Of a stretch of 64,000 nt of DNA, positions 1 through 9,803 are shown piece after piece; position 1 is the stretch's first letter; each line of letters opens with the position of its first letter. The DNA comes from Clostridium sp. (GTDB lineage: Bacteria > Bacillota > Clostridia > Clostridiales > Clostridiaceae), in contig NZ_JAKVOI010000001.1 of NCBI RefSeq assembly GCF_022482905.1, forward strand, positions 1,427,958 to 1,491,957, read 5' to 3'. The notes under the pieces are model-generated. The model made no database searches. It worked only from the letters and a program-made list of their open reading frames with translations, and was not told the origin of the DNA. The translations under genes were made by a program, and so were the position numbers.

Positions 1-25
1 GAATTATATAGTGTTTTTTGCCCAT
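1..25 (-). CDS. Start of an Elp3-like radical SAM protein (partial, cut by window edge)
   Basis: Only the first eight codons are present, reading MGKKHYII from an ATG at 25-23. A strong ribosome binding site (GGAGGTG, complement of 33-39) sits at normal spacing, just after the rnc stop. In clostridia rnc is commonly followed by a radical SAM protein of the Elp3/coproporphyrinogen-oxidase-like family whose N-terminus begins this way. The start and RBS are seen; the family call is from gene order and the few residues, so it is tentative. Confidence 0.55.
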
Positions 26-54
26 TTATTTTCACCTCCGGTAAAGTAACTTCT

Positions 55-765
55 TCAAAAATGCCGGTCATTACTTTTTATATTTGCAAGAGCCCTGTAT
101 GCAGCATCTTGTTCAGACTGCTTCTTGCTGTATCCAACTCCGCTTGCAAGTATATTGCTGTCTACAGCTACCTGAGTATAGAATTTTCTTCTATGGGGCG
201 GTCCTTCAAATTTAACCAGTTCATAATCTATGTCCACTTCTCCATTTTGCTGCAGGATTTCCTGAAGCCTGGTCTTATAGTCGAATACTATTTCATCCTT
301 TACAGCTTTCTCTATAATATCCTGAAAGTTTTTTATTATGAATTCATCAACTTTTTTATATCCATTATCTATATAAAAAGCCGCAATTATGGCTTCAACA
401 CAATCAGCAAGTATGGACATTCTTTCCCTTCCGCCTGTCATTTCCTCGCCTTTGCTCATCTTTATATACTTTCCTATGTTCCATTTCTTCGCTACCTCAT
501 AAAGTGACGTTTCACATACTATAAGTGATCTTTTCTTTGTAAGAACTCCTTCCTGCTCATCTCTATAGTTTAAAAACAGGTACTTTGATATGGCAAGCTG
601 AAGTACTGCATCTCCCAGAAATTCCAGACGTTCATTGAACTTTACAAACTTTTTCCCATTTGCATAGGAACTATGGGTAAGTGCCGTTTCAAGAACTTTT
701 TTATCCTTGAAATGGGCATCAAGCCTTTCTTCCAATTCTTCAATATTATTTGAAATACTCTCCAT
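55..765 (-). CDS. rnc: Ribonuclease III
   Basis: Double-strand-specific endoribonuclease that processes rRNA precursors and structured mRNAs in the cytoplasm. The 236-residue protein has the usual family length. The RNase III signature NERLEFLGD lies at residues 44-52, and the second acidic pair of the catalytic site is D121/E124 in DCVEAI. A C-terminal double-stranded RNA-binding domain covers roughly 160-230. The start is an ATG with AAGGAG a few bases upstream. It follows acpP, as is usual in firmicutes (plsX-acpP-rnc), and is separated from it by a probable terminator. Confidence 0.97.
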   Translation of the reverse strand: MESISNNIEELEERLDAHFKDKKVLETALTHSSYANGKKFVKFNERLEFLGDAVLQLAISKYLFLNYRDEQEGVLTKKRSLIVCETSLYEVAKKWNIGKYIKMSKGEEMTGGRERMSILADCVEAIIAAFYIDNGYKKVDEFIIKNFQDIIEKAVKDEIVFDYKTRLQEILQQNGEVDIDYELVKFEGPPHRRKFYTQVAVDSNILASGVGYSKKQSEQDAAYRALANIKSNDRHF

Positions 766-833
766 TTTTTCTCCTTCTGAAGTTTATTCCTCAGTCTGTT
801 CTTTCAAGAACAAATTCAAGAATAAACTGCATG

Positions 834-873
834 ATAAAAATAAATTTAAAGCCCCGCACTATAAAACGGGACT
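834..873 (-). terminator. Probable intrinsic terminator after acpP
   Basis: On the - strand a 7-bp stem (arms 867-873 and 850-856, one G-U pair) closes a ten-base AT-rich loop and is followed by a T-rich run. It lies immediately after the acpP stop, so it could attenuate transcription into rnc. Confidence 0.6.
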
Positions 874-880
874 TGCCTTT

Positions 881-1114
881 CTACTCCTCTGTATGAGCTT
901 TTATGTACTCAACTACATCCCCTACAGTAGATATTTTTTCTGCTTCCTCATCTGGTATTTCCAAATCAAATTCTGTCTCAAGAGCCATAATAAGTTCAAC
1001 TATATCAAGTGAATCCGCACCAAGATCATCCACAAAAGATGATTCCGTAGTTATTTCCTCTTCACCAATTCCAAGTTGTTCGGATATTATTTTTTGTATT
1101 TTTTCAAAAATCAT
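881..1114 (-). CDS. acpP: Acyl carrier protein
   Basis: Carries acyl chains on a phosphopantetheine arm during fatty acid synthesis. The 77-residue acidic protein has the [12 protein letters not shown] motif, whose serine is the phosphopantetheine site. The ATG at 1114 is chosen because a GGAGGT site (complement of 1121-1126) lies seven bases upstream; a further in-frame ATG at 1138 would translate through this RBS and is unlikely. It sits between plsX and rnc, the standard firmicute lipid-synthesis arrangement. Confidence 0.96.
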   Translation of the reverse strand: MIFEKIQKIISEQLGIGEEEITTESSFVDDLGADSLDIVELIMALETEFDLEIPDEEAEKISTVGDVVEYIKAHTEE

Positions 1115-1251
1115 AATTCCACCTCCTAAAAAATTCATACATAAATAATATTACACAAATATCCCATAGCGTCAATATTAATTAACATCAAATTTATTAT
1201 AACAATTTATTTTACATTAATACATTTATATTATAACTTTTTTATATTATT

Positions 1252-2253
1252 CTATATGTTTCCAAACAGGCTCTCTATTTCAGACTTTATTTTATCTATA
1301 ACTGAATTTTCTATACATTGCTCAGCCTGGAAAATAGCATTCTTAAATGCCTTGACATTAGAACTTCCATGGGCTTTTACACATACTCCCTTTGACCCCA
1401 AAAATGCAGAACCTCCATACTCTGAATAATCAAATTTTGTCTTAAATTTCTTAAAGGTATTCTTCATAAGCAGGGCACCTATTTTTGCAGAGTACGACTT
1501 CATGATTTCTTCTTTCAACATCCCAGCTACATTCAATGAAACGCCTTCATACATCTTAAGTACAGTATTTCCGACAAATCCATCACATACCAGTATATCT
1601 ACATTTCCATCTGATATGTCTCTAGGTTCCACATTCCCAACAAAATTTAAATTTACATCCTTCAAAAGCTTGTATGCCGCCTTTGTAAGTTCATTTCCCT
1701 TTTCTTCTTCTATTCCTATATTAACAAGCCCTACAGATGGATTATTTATCTTGAGCACATTTTCAAAATATATTTTTCCCATCATTGCAAATTGAAGCAA
1801 ATATTGGGGTTTGCAGTCCACATTAGCTCCAGAATCTATAACCATGAAGTTTCCATTCCTGCCCGGCATTATAGGTGCGAGAGCAACCCTATCTATACCC
1901 CTAATTCTCCCGACTATCAACGTGGCACCAGTCATGAGAGCTCCTGTGCTTCCTGCAGATACAACTGCCTCAGCTTCACCTCTGGACACTATATTCAATG
2001 CCTTTACAAGACTTGAATCCTTTTTTTTCCGTACAGCCATAACGGGAGGCTCATTGGTGTCTATTATCTCTCTTGAATCAACAATGCTTATTTTATTTTT
2101 GTCATAGGTATATTTTTGAAGTTCCCGCATTACTTCCTCATGTCTGCCTGTTATCACGATTTGCATATCATGTTCCTTTAAAGCAGCAACTGCACCCCCT
2201 ACAGCTGCTGCTGGTGCGAAATCTCCCCCCATGCCATCTACAACTATTTTCAT
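1252..2253 (-). CDS. plsX: Phosphate acyltransferase PlsX
   Basis: Converts acyl-ACP to acyl-phosphate, the acyl donor for glycerol-3-phosphate acylation at the membrane. The 333 residues match the family throughout, from the N-terminal [10 protein letters not shown] motif to the GGSAFLG and HGSS motifs near the C-terminus. The order rpmF-plsX-acpP is typical. A terminator hairpin separates it from rpmF, so it may have its own promoter in the AT-rich 2254-2333 region. Confidence 0.97.
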   Translation of the reverse strand: MKIVVDGMGGDFAPAAAVGGAVAALKEHDMQIVITGRHEEVMRELQKYTYDKNKISIVDSREIIDTNEPPVMAVRKKKDSSLVKALNIVSRGEAEAVVSAGSTGALMTGATLIVGRIRGIDRVALAPIMPGRNGNFMVIDSGANVDCKPQYLLQFAMMGKIYFENVLKINNPSVGLVNIGIEEEKGNELTKAAYKLLKDVNLNFVGNVEPRDISDGNVDILVCDGFVGNTVLKMYEGVSLNVAGMLKEEIMKSYSAKIGALLMKNTFKKFKTKFDYSEYGGSAFLGSKGVCVKAHGSSNVKAFKNAIFQAEQCIENSVIDKIKSEIESLFGNI

Positions 2254-2333
2254 CTACTCACATCCTCGTTAATTACACTTTGAGATCAAGATCATAATTA
2301 TATCATATAATATAATTTGGCTGATATAAAGTC

Positions 2334-2361
2334 AAAAAAAGAAAGTCTGACGACTTTCTTT
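2334..2361 (-). terminator. Intrinsic terminator after rpmF
   Basis: A perfect 7-bp stem (2341-2347 with 2352-2358), extended by A-T pairs and with a 4-base loop, is followed on the - strand by a run of seven T. It begins right after the rpmF stop codon. Confidence 0.8.
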
Positions 2362-2363
2362 AG

Positions 2364-2546
2364 CTATTTTTTAATTGAAACGACTTCCTTACCATCATAA
2401 TAACCACAACTCTTACAAACTCTATGAGCAAGTTTCATTTCATGGCATTGAGGACATTCTACAATTCCCGGCAACTTTAATTTAAATACCTGTGCCTTTC
2501 TAGCATCTCTTCTTCCTTTTGATGCCTTTCTAGCTGGACTCGTCAT
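2364..2546 (-). CDS. rpmF: 50S ribosomal protein L32
   Basis: Small large-subunit ribosomal protein. The 60 residues start with a basic [14 protein letters not shown] stretch and carry a zinc ribbon made of CPQC and CKSC, the zinc-binding form of L32. The start has a strong AAGGAGGTG site. It lies directly downstream of the YceD/DUF177 gene, the conserved yceD-rpmF pair. Confidence 0.96.
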   Translation of the reverse strand: MTSPARKASKGRRDARKAQVFKLKLPGIVECPQCHEMKLAHRVCKSCGYYDGKEVVSIKK

Positions 2547-2561
2547 AATAAAAACACCTCC

Positions 2562-3065
2562 TTAATTCGAAGAAAACATATTTTTCAATTTTGCCCATCT
2601 TGGATCAATTTCATCCTTACTACAATCACAGGTTGAATAATTTAAATTCGTACCACATTTCGGACACAATCCTCTGCAATCTTTTTTACAAAGCCTCTTT
2701 ATGGGCAGCATCAATATAATATTATTTTCTATAACTTCAGTAATATCTATATAATCATTGTCAATGAAAATAACGTCATCGCCTTCATCGACCGTTTTCC
2801 TGCCTGTAAAGTTTTCATTTATTTCAATCTTCATGGGATAAGAAAACTTCTCCAAGCATCTTGAACAGGTAAGTCCCAAAACTGTATTTACATTTCCCGT
2901 CAATACAAACAGATCCCCGACTTTTTTCAAAGTTCCTGAGAACCTGATGGGCTTCAAAATATCTATGTATTCACCGCCATCATAGAAACTGCTTTCCTCT
3001 AAAGTAATATCCAAATCCTTATCGAGAGTTTCATTGTCAAGCAAACTAGATACATCCAATTTCAT
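2562..3065 (-). CDS. YceD/DUF177 family protein
   Basis: Conserved partner of rpmF. In other bacteria YceD-family proteins have been tied to 23S rRNA accumulation; the exact activity here is not shown. The 167 residues include CSRCLEKF in the middle and a C-terminal CPKCGTNL plus CDC cluster, so a metal site is likely. The start at 3065 (MKLDVSSLL) has a GAGGTGAG site; an upstream in-frame start would read through that RBS. It is followed after about 15 bases by rpmF. Confidence 0.88.
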   Translation of the reverse strand: MKLDVSSLLDNETLDKDLDITLEESSFYDGGEYIDILKPIRFSGTLKKVGDLFVLTGNVNTVLGLTCSRCLEKFSYPMKIEINENFTGRKTVDEGDDVIFIDNDYIDITEVIENNIILMLPIKRLCKKDCRGLCPKCGTNLNYSTCDCSKDEIDPRWAKLKNMFSSN

Positions 3066-3143
3066 AATGCTCACCTCTAATAATAGCCACAATTCATTAT
3101 ATAGAGATGGGCATTAAAAGTCAAGATTTATTTAAGCTAGAAC

Positions 3144-4343
3144 TTATCTGCTGGATTCAACTATTCGTTGAGTATCTCTTGCTATCATGAGTTCCTCGTT
3201 GGTAGGTATGGCAAGAACTTTTACTTTTGAATCCGATGCGCTGATTTCAGCTGCTTCTCCTGCTATATTGTTCTTCTGTTTATCCAGCTTGACTCCAAGA
3301 TATGTAAGTCCCTCGCATATTTTAAGTCTTGCAGCTGAAGAATTTTCTCCTAAGCCTGCCGTAAACACTATGCAGTCAACTCCATTCAGTACTGCAGCAT
3401 AGGAACCAACTACAGATCTAACCCTGTAATAAAACAGTTCAAGGGCAAGTTTAGCTCTTTTATTTCCCTTATCCGCTTCAGCTTCAACATCCCTGAAATC
3501 ACTGCTTACTCCTGATATTCCCAATATTCCCGACTTCTTATTCATTAAATTATCAACCTCGTCCACAGACAAGCCAACGGATTTCTGCAGGAAAGGTACT
3601 ACAGCTGGATCTATATCACCGCACCTAGTTCCCATACATATACCGGCAAGTGGAGTAAATCCCATGCTGGTGTCGATGGATTTCCCGCCATCTACAGCAC
3701 ATATGCTTCCACCATTTCCAAGATGGCAGGTTATAATTTTAAGTGACTTTATGTCCTTGCCAAGCATTTTGGCTGCCTCGCCTGAAACAAATCTATGTGA
3801 AGTTCCATGAAAGCCATATTTCCTTACCCCGTATTTTTCATAAAGTTCATATGGTATGGCATAGGTATATGCATAATCTGGAAGAGTCTGATGAAATGCA
3901 GTATCAAATACAGCTATCATAGGCACATCCGGCATTAACTCCCTGCATGCATTTATTCCTATCAAATTAGGTCCGTTGTGAAGAGGAGCCAGCTTGATAC
4001 AATCCTCGATCACCTTTATGACATTATCATCTATAAGTACTGATTCAGCATATTTTTCTCCTCCATGAACCACTCTGTGTCCAACGGCCGATATTTCAGA
4101 CATGTCTTTAATTACCCCATGCTCCTTGTCTACGAGAGCATTGAGTACCAATTTTATGGCTACCTTATGATCTTCCATCGGTTGTTTGATTACATGTTTT
4201 TCTCCATTTACCTTATGTGTCAATATTGAACCTTCTATGCCTATTCTCTCCACAAGTCCTTTTGCAAGTACTCTTTCATCTTCCATATTTATCAATTGGT
4301 ATTTCAAAGATGAACTCCCACAGTTTATTACTAGAACCTTCAT
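3144..4343 (-). CDS. ackA: Acetate kinase
   Basis: Interconverts acetyl-phosphate + ADP and acetate + ATP, the ATP-forming step of acetate fermentation in the cytoplasm. The 399 residues have the family's N-terminal [13 protein letters not shown], the [10 protein letters not shown] active-site segment and the [11 protein letters not shown] phosphate-binding segment. It lies about 40 bases after pta, so the two form one operon. The RBS is AAGGAG. Confidence 0.98.
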   Translation of the reverse strand: MKVLVINCGSSSLKYQLINMEDERVLAKGLVERIGIEGSILTHKVNGEKHVIKQPMEDHKVAIKLVLNALVDKEHGVIKDMSEISAVGHRVVHGGEKYAESVLIDDNVIKVIEDCIKLAPLHNGPNLIGINACRELMPDVPMIAVFDTAFHQTLPDYAYTYAIPYELYEKYGVRKYGFHGTSHRFVSGEAAKMLGKDIKSLKIITCHLGNGGSICAVDGGKSIDTSMGFTPLAGICMGTRCGDIDPAVVPFLQKSVGLSVDEVDNLMNKKSGILGISGVSSDFRDVEAEADKGNKRAKLALELFYYRVRSVVGSYAAVLNGVDCIVFTAGLGENSSAARLKICEGLTYLGVKLDKQKNNIAGEAAEISASDSKVKVLAIPTNEELMIARDTQRIVESSR

Positions 4344-4383
4344 AAATTAACTCTCCTTACTTTTATTTTCATACATGACAAAA

Positions 4384-5388
4384 TTATTTTTCTGCTGCCT
4401 GAGCCTGTACTGCAGTTACAGCAACAACATTTACTATATCATCTGAACTACATCCTCTAGACAAGTCATTTATAGGCTTTGCAAATCCCTGACATATAGG
4501 TCCTATAGCTTCTGCCTTTGCAAATCTCTGAACAAGCTTATAGCCTATATTACCAGACTGGAGTTCTGGAAATACAAGTACATTTGCCCTGCCTGCCACA
4601 GGACTACCTGGTGCCTTCAAATTTGCAACTTCCTCTACAAGCGATGCATCAAGCTGAAGTTCTCCATCTATCTTAAGTTCAGGGTTCATTTCCTTTGCAA
4701 GTTTTGTTGCATTTCTGACTTTATCTACAGTTTCATGCTGTGCACTGCCTTTGGTTGAAAATGAAAGCATGGCTATTTTAGGATCCATACCACATAATTC
4801 CTTGGCAGTCTTTGCAGTAGTTGCGGCTATTACTGCCAGCTGCTCTGTGGACGGATTAGGATTTACAGCACAGTCTGCAAACAAAAGCATTCCATGATCA
4901 CCGTATTCACAATTTGGAATTTCCATCATAAATATGCTGGAAACAACTGAAGTTCCGGGAGCAGTTTTTACAATCTGAAGACCTGGTCTTAAAAGATCCC
5001 CCGTAGTATGTATAGATCCGGAAACCAGTCCATCTGCTGCTCCAACCTTAACCATCATAGTTGCAAAATAAAGAGGATCTCTAACTATCTTGTTCGCCTT
5101 TTCAGGTGTCATACCTTTTTTCTTCCTTAGTTCATAAAATTCATTGGCATATGTTCTAAGGCACTCGGAAGTTTCAGGATCTTCAAGTTCAACCCCTGTC
5201 AGATCTACTCCCAATTTTTCAGCTTTTTCTCTTATTATATCCTTATTTCCAACCATTATTACATGTGCCAGTCCATTTTTAACTATTTTTTCACTGGCCT
5301 TGATATTCCTTTCTTCTTCTCCCTCTGCCAAAACAATCTTCTTCTTATCTGTTTTGGCTTTAGCCCATATTTGTTTCATCAATTCCAT
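4384..5388 (-). CDS. pta: Phosphate acetyltransferase
   Basis: Makes acetyl-phosphate and CoA from acetyl-CoA and phosphate. The 334-residue protein is the short, single-domain clostridial form with no N-terminal regulatory DRTGG part. Family motifs include VLAEGEEERN near the N-terminus and GPICQGFAKPINDLSRG near the C-terminus. The start at 5388 (MELMKQIW) has a GGGAG site; a longer in-frame start at 5472 would run through the promoter and is rejected. With ackA it forms the acetate operon. It is driven from a promoter whose -10 overlaps a palindrome. Confidence 0.97.
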   Translation of the reverse strand: MELMKQIWAKAKTDKKKIVLAEGEEERNIKASEKIVKNGLAHVIMVGNKDIIREKAEKLGVDLTGVELEDPETSECLRTYANEFYELRKKKGMTPEKANKIVRDPLYFATMMVKVGAADGLVSGSIHTTGDLLRPGLQIVKTAPGTSVVSSIFMMEIPNCEYGDHGMLLFADCAVNPNPSTEQLAVIAATTAKTAKELCGMDPKIAMLSFSTKGSAQHETVDKVRNATKLAKEMNPELKIDGELQLDASLVEEVANLKAPGSPVAGRANVLVFPELQSGNIGYKLVQRFAKAEAIGPICQGFAKPINDLSRGCSSDDIVNVVAVTAVQAQAAEK

Positions 5389-5405
5389 TTTCGTTTCTCC
5401 CTTCG

Positions 5406-5463
5406 ATATTAAAATTATATAATTATATATTTTAATATAATCATTTTTGAAACCAAATTTCAA
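5406..5463 (-). promoter_or_regulatory. Candidate pta-ackA promoter with overlapping palindrome
   Basis: On the - strand TTGAAA (complement of 5458-5463) and TATATT (complement of 5434-5439) are 18 bp apart, a good vegetative promoter. Ten-base inverted arms at 5406-5415 and 5429-5438 surround the transcription start and overlap the -10, as an operator or leader hairpin would. Confidence 0.5.
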
Positions 5464-5504
5464 TAAAAACAACTAAAATTTGAAATCCTTAATGGCATTT
5501 TTAG

Positions 5505-5539
5505 CTGTTATAATAATAAATTTAATCTGTTATAATAAT
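5505..5539 (+). promoter_or_regulatory. Tandem 13-bp repeats containing TATAAT upstream of tmcAL
   Basis: CTGTTATAATAAT occurs exactly twice, at 5505-5517 and 5527-5539, 22 bp apart. Each copy contains a consensus -10 hexamer (5509-5514 and 5531-5536), so this may be two tandem promoters for tmcAL. Confidence 0.45.
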
Positions 5540-5590
5540 TATACATTAAAAAATCAATTATTACAAAAAAAACAGGAGGATAACATAGTA

Positions 5591-6817
5591 ATGAGTATAA
5601 CTGGAATTATAGCAGAATATAATCCTTTTCACAATGGACATATATATCATATCAAAAATGCATCCCGATTGGCAAATTGTCATGGAATCATAGCTGTAAT
5701 AAGTGGTGATTTTGTTCAAAGGGGAACACCTTCCATAATCGATAAATGGAATAAAACAAGAATTGCACTTTTGAATGGAATTGATTTAGTAATAGAACTT
5801 CCTGTTCTATATAGTATATCTTCTGCAGAGTTTTTTGCCCATGGAGCAACAAGTCTTCTAAATTCTCTTGGAGTTGTGGACAATATTTGCTTTGGAAGTG
5901 AATGCACTGATATTCAAATACTGGATCTCATATCTCAGATTTTAGTGGATGAGCCACCGGAATTGAAGGCAAATATAAAAAATGAACTTATGACAGGTAA
6001 GTCTTATGCAGAAGCCAGAAGCAACTCCCTGATCACTCTTATACGCAAAAAATATAAATACACTTTATCTGATGATTTAAAATCAATACTGTCTTCCCCA
6101 AACAACATACTGGCTATAGAATATATAAAGAGCTTGAAAAAATTACATAGCTCCATGAGAGTATTTCCTATAGAAAGAATTGGAGAGAGTTACTGCAGTT
6201 CCAAAATAACGGAGAATTTTCCCAGTTCTTCTGCAATCAGAGAGTTTTTAAAATCAGGAAATGACATCAGTACAATTCGCAGAAACCTTCCCGATGATAC
6301 CTACAATCTTGTAAGCAGATTTCGCAGTCAAAATTATAATTTTTCCATGGAGGATTCCATTGTTCCATATCTAAAATATAAATGTTTTTTCAGTAAAAAT
6401 AACATGAATAACCTTCCTGATGTTTCTGAAGGCCTGGAAAACAGAATTTTTAGGGCAATAGAAAACAATTCCTCATACAATGACATAATACTCAGCTCAA
6501 AATCCAAAAGGTATGCCTATACAAGGATAAGCAGAATACTCTGTCAATTTTTTCTTGGATTTGAAAAATTCGATACAAAGGCTCTACGGGAAAAAGATTG
6601 TCCCTATGCCAGAGTTCTCGGCTTCAATAGAAAAGGCATGGAAATATTGAAAAAAGCTAAACATACCTCCTCCATACCCATTTACACTAAATTTCCCAAG
6701 AAACTAGATGAAATTTTGACCCTTGACCTGCTTGCCACAAAAGCATACAGCCTTTTGAATAGATATGTTGATTTTAATTCCGATTATAAAAAAGGACCTG
6801 TTATATTCAAAAATTGA
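5591..6817 (+). CDS. tmcAL: tRNA(Met) cytidine acetate ligase (TmcAL/YlbM)
   Basis: Family enzyme that uses acetate and ATP to acetylate the wobble cytidine of elongator tRNA-Met. The 408-residue protein opens with MSITGIIAEYNPFHNGH; HNGH at 14-17 is the nucleotidyltransferase HxGH-type motif. The start at 5591 has AGGAGGA ten bases upstream; upstream in-frame codons back to 5480 lack an RBS and cross the promoter. It is divergent from pta. A link to acetate is notable, since acetate is the substrate of this enzyme and the product of the neighbouring operon. Confidence 0.93.
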   Translation: MSITGIIAEYNPFHNGHIYHIKNASRLANCHGIIAVISGDFVQRGTPSIIDKWNKTRIALLNGIDLVIELPVLYSISSAEFFAHGATSLLNSLGVVDNICFGSECTDIQILDLISQILVDEPPELKANIKNELMTGKSYAEARSNSLITLIRKKYKYTLSDDLKSILSSPNNILAIEYIKSLKKLHSSMRVFPIERIGESYCSSKITENFPSSSAIREFLKSGNDISTIRRNLPDDTYNLVSRFRSQNYNFSMEDSIVPYLKYKCFFSKNNMNNLPDVSEGLENRIFRAIENNSSYNDIILSSKSKRYAYTRISRILCQFFLGFEKFDTKALREKDCPYARVLGFNRKGMEILKKAKHTSSIPIYTKFPKKLDEILTLDLLATKAYSLLNRYVDFNSDYKKGPVIFKN

Positions 6818-6924
6818 TGCATGATCTCCATGAATAATATCTACAGGAATAAGTTTAACTGATATTTAATATACTCTAATATATTTATATAAAATTCAGT
6901 TGACAAAAAGCAGGTGGGTTGTTC

Positions 6925-8100
6925 ATGGAAATATTATTTTATACTCTTCTAGTTGTAATAATAGTATTATTGTCTTTTCTTTTAAAAAACAGAAACTTGT
7001 TTATAACTATAGTATGTTCTATTTTTATAATACAGATAATACTTGCTCCCAAAATATGTATAGATGGCGCTATAAATGGAGCCGTACTTTTTTTCTACAA
7101 GGTATTTCCATCCTTGTTTTCTTTTTTGGTGGTTTCCAATATAATAATAAACTGTGACGGAATATCCATATACGCAAAATTATTCGGGAAAATACTGTGC
7201 CGGCCTTTGAGACTTCCAAACAGCTGCAGCTTTACACTTATTATAAGCATGCTGTGCGGATATCCTCTAGGTGCAAAGTACGCCTGTGACTTGTATGAAA
7301 ACAGATCAATAAATTATAATACACTTCAAAGGCTCCTAAATATTGCCTCGAATTCAAGCCCTCTTTTTATGCTTGGTTCTGTAGGAATTTCCATGTTTAA
7401 AAGTCCTTCTATAGGATACATATTTCTGCTTTCAAACTTAATATCATGTATGATTATGGGCATGATACTGCCGTCTTCACAGGATTATACAAATACTAAT
7501 TTCATAGAAAATTCATCATATCCACAGGATACTGCAATTGGTATATTCAAAAGCAGTATAGAAAATTCAATAAAAACCTGTCTTTCCATAGGGGGATTTA
7601 TTACTGCTTTTTCAGTTGTAAACAATATATTGAATCACAACTCCGTGTTTAATTTAATTACTATGAAGATTTCACATATTCTCGGTATTTCAAACAGCGT
7701 TGTGGCAGGTACACTGCTTGGAATAGTAGAGATGACAAATGGCTGCAATATAGTATCCGATTCGGCTGAAAATATTTACATAAAAATATTCCTGGTAAGC
7801 TTTTTATTTACATTCAGCGGTTTTTCCATAATATCTCAGGTATATTCCTTTACATATAAGTTCAAGGTTTCCATGAAAATATATACCCTGAGAAAAGTGC
7901 TTCATGGAATAATATGTTCCTTCATAAGTATAATAATGTTTAAAATATATGAGACTGCAGCTTCCAGGGAAATATTCTCCTACTACTATGTATCAATTGC
8001 AGATGGTAGTGGATTAAGCTGGCTCTTTATACTCATATTATTCATATTGGTATTCCCAATTGTAATATGTGGACTAAAAAAGCTATTTCATATTATTTAA
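6925..8100 (+). CDS. ylbJ: Sporulation integral membrane protein YlbJ
   Basis: Multi-pass membrane protein needed for spore development in Bacillus; it belongs to the nucleoside-recognition (Gate) domain group. The 391 residues are almost entirely hydrophobic segments, with conserved SCSFTLIISMLCGYPLGAK and SNSSPLFMLGSVG stretches. The ATG at 6925 is preferred over a TTG six bases earlier because of spacing from the GGTGGG site at 6913-6918. Its last 18 bases overlap the end of the convergent coiled-coil gene. The tmcAL-ylbJ-coaD-rsmD neighbourhood is conserved in firmicutes. Confidence 0.92.
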   Translation: MEILFYTLLVVIIVLLSFLLKNRNLFITIVCSIFIIQIILAPKICIDGAINGAVLFFYKVFPSLFSFLVVSNIIINCDGISIYAKLFGKILCRPLRLPNSCSFTLIISMLCGYPLGAKYACDLYENRSINYNTLQRLLNIASNSSPLFMLGSVGISMFKSPSIGYIFLLSNLISCMIMGMILPSSQDYTNTNFIENSSYPQDTAIGIFKSSIENSIKTCLSIGGFITAFSVVNNILNHNSVFNLITMKISHILGISNSVVAGTLLGIVEMTNGCNIVSDSAENIYIKIFLVSFLFTFSGFSIISQVYSFTYKFKVSMKIYTLRKVLHGIICSFISIIMFKIYETAASREIFSYYYVSIADGSGLSWLFILILFILVFPIVICGLKKLFHII

Positions 8101-8607
8101 CTCCTTTATATTCTCTTTTATAGAATCTGTATCCAACTTTATGTTTCCATCAAGATTATCTATAAATTGTTGAAACTCCATTTTTAAACTTGAAAGCATT
8201 TCCTTGCTCTTAAGATTTATTTCAACATCCAGCTGTTTCAATATATCATTTGCATAATCTCTTGCTCCAATACGTATAGCCTTTGCATTTTTTTTTGCAG
8301 ATGATATTATTTCTGCAGACTTTCTATTTGCCTCTTTTGTTATATCATGATTTTCTATTTGACGTCTCAGTATATTTAAATTCTCCCTTTTCATATTCTC
8401 AGCCTCCTGTATTGCATCGCTGAGTATTCTCTCTTTTTCTTCTACTACCCATTGTGCCTTTTTTAAATCGGCAGGAAGATAATTTACTATTTTATTTAGT
8501 ATATCCAATACTTCTTTTTTATTTACCATAACTTTTCCTGTCATAGGTACCTTAGCAGATGTTTCTATAATTTCCTCAAGATATTCTAACAACTTGATAG
8601 TTTCCAT
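8083..8607 (-). CDS. Conserved coiled-coil protein of unknown function
   Basis: The 174-residue soluble protein has a short N-terminal helical part and a long charged helix from about 65 to 150, rich in Glu, Lys and Ala. The pattern resembles the stalk subunits of ATP synthases or DivIVA-like proteins, and homologues are sometimes labelled 'ATPase' for that reason. No catalytic motif is visible. It follows coaD by 17 bases, so it is in the rsmD-coaD operon. Function unknown. Confidence 0.8.
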   Translation of the reverse strand: METIKLLEYLEEIIETSAKVPMTGKVMVNKKEVLDILNKIVNYLPADLKKAQWVVEEKERILSDAIQEAENMKRENLNILRRQIENHDITKEANRKSAEIISSAKKNAKAIRIGARDYANDILKQLDVEINLKSKEMLSSLKMEFQQFIDNLDGNIKLDTDSIKENIKELNNMK

Positions 8608-8624
8608 ACTCTCCCCCCTAAGGA

Positions 8625-9119
8625 TTAACTTTTTATATGATATTTATCAGTTCTTTTTATTATATCAGATATAATTTCATCTGGGACAAGTTCCTTAATG
8701 CATCCTCCAAATACTGCAACCTGTTTTACTGCCGAAGAACTCAAATATGAATTTACTGCACTGGTCATCATAAACACAGTTTCTATTTCAGGACAAAGTT
8801 TTTTATTCATGAGCGCCATTTGAAATTCATACTCAAAATCCGATACCGCCCTTAAACCTTTTACTATAACCCTGGCATCTCTTTGTTTCATAAAGTCTAT
8901 CAGAAGCCCGCTAAAACTGTCCACCTCCACATTTGGTATGTCACTTATAACTCTCTTTATCAAATTCACTCTCTCATCCCTGCTGAAGAGTCCTTTCTTG
9001 TCGGGGTTCACCAGAACTGTGACTATTAATTTGTCAAATATCTTAGCTGATCTTTTTATTATATCCAGATGTCCATTTGTAATTGGATCAAAACTCCCCG
9101 GATAAACTGCTGTATTCAC
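8625..9119 (-). CDS. coaD: Phosphopantetheine adenylyltransferase
   Basis: Fourth step of coenzyme A synthesis: 4'-phosphopantetheine + ATP to dephospho-CoA. The 164 residues show the [12 protein letters not shown] nucleotide-binding start (TNGH at 14-17) and the YLSSSAVKQ segment equivalent to the ISSTxVR motif. It begins four bases after rsmD ends, the common rsmD-coaD pair. Confidence 0.97.
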   Translation of the reverse strand: MNTAVYPGSFDPITNGHLDIIKRSAKIFDKLIVTVLVNPDKKGLFSRDERVNLIKRVISDIPNVEVDSFSGLLIDFMKQRDARVIVKGLRAVSDFEYEFQMALMNKKLCPEIETVFMMTSAVNSYLSSSAVKQVAVFGGCIKELVPDEIISDIIKRTDKYHIKS

Positions 9120-9123
9120 CTTA

Positions 9124-9687
9124 TTAATCCTCCCTGTTCTCTTTATAAATACATACGGTGGTTTTACCGTATTTTCTATGCTGATCTAAAACAATTGACT
9201 TACTGCCGTTGTATATTTCTTCACTGCTGTCAATTTTAGTCATTATAATACCATCTTCCATGAGCATGGAACTTTCATCAATTATTTCTATGGCTTTCGG
9301 AATCATGTCCTTTCTATAAGGTGGATCTATAAATATTATATCAAACTTTATATTTTTATCTGCAAGTTCTTTCAATGCCTCATAGGAATCCATATTCATG
9401 CATCTGCACTTTTCACCGAATTGCAGATTTTCAACATTCTGTTTCAAAAATGAAAAGGTTTCTCTGCTCTTATCCACCAAATAACAAAATTTTGATTCCC
9501 TGCTCACAGCTTCCAGTCCAAGACTTCCCGTACCTGCAAATACATCCAGGACTATTGAATCTCTTATTTTATTTTGAATTATACTGAACATTGCCTCCTT
9601 AACCCTATCCAGAGTAGGTCTTGTAACACCATATCCTTCTGGAGACAATAACTTTCTTCCTTTTGCAAGTCCTGCAATTATTCTCAT
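9124..9687 (-). CDS. rsmD: 16S rRNA (guanine(966)-N(2))-methyltransferase
   Basis: SAM-dependent methylation of G966 in 16S rRNA during small-subunit assembly. The 187 residues contain the SAM-binding [16 protein letters not shown] motif near 46 and the catalytic DPPY motif near 120. Normal family length; starts with [13 protein letters not shown], which is characteristic. It is the first gene of the rsmD-coaD-coiled-coil run, and a 116-base AT-rich gap separates it from recG. Confidence 0.95.
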   Translation of the reverse strand: MRIIAGLAKGRKLLSPEGYGVTRPTLDRVKEAMFSIIQNKIRDSIVLDVFAGTGSLGLEAVSRESKFCYLVDKSRETFSFLKQNVENLQFGEKCRCMNMDSYEALKELADKNIKFDIIFIDPPYRKDMIPKAIEIIDESSMLMEDGIIMTKIDSSEEIYNGSKSIVLDQHRKYGKTTVCIYKENRED

Positions 9688-9803
9688 TCCATACTTCCTC
9701 CTACAGTGTGATTTTACAATAATACATATAACATACTAATACTATGAATAATTACATAACATTTTAACATATATATAGTCCATACACAAAAGCCATATAA
9801 ATA

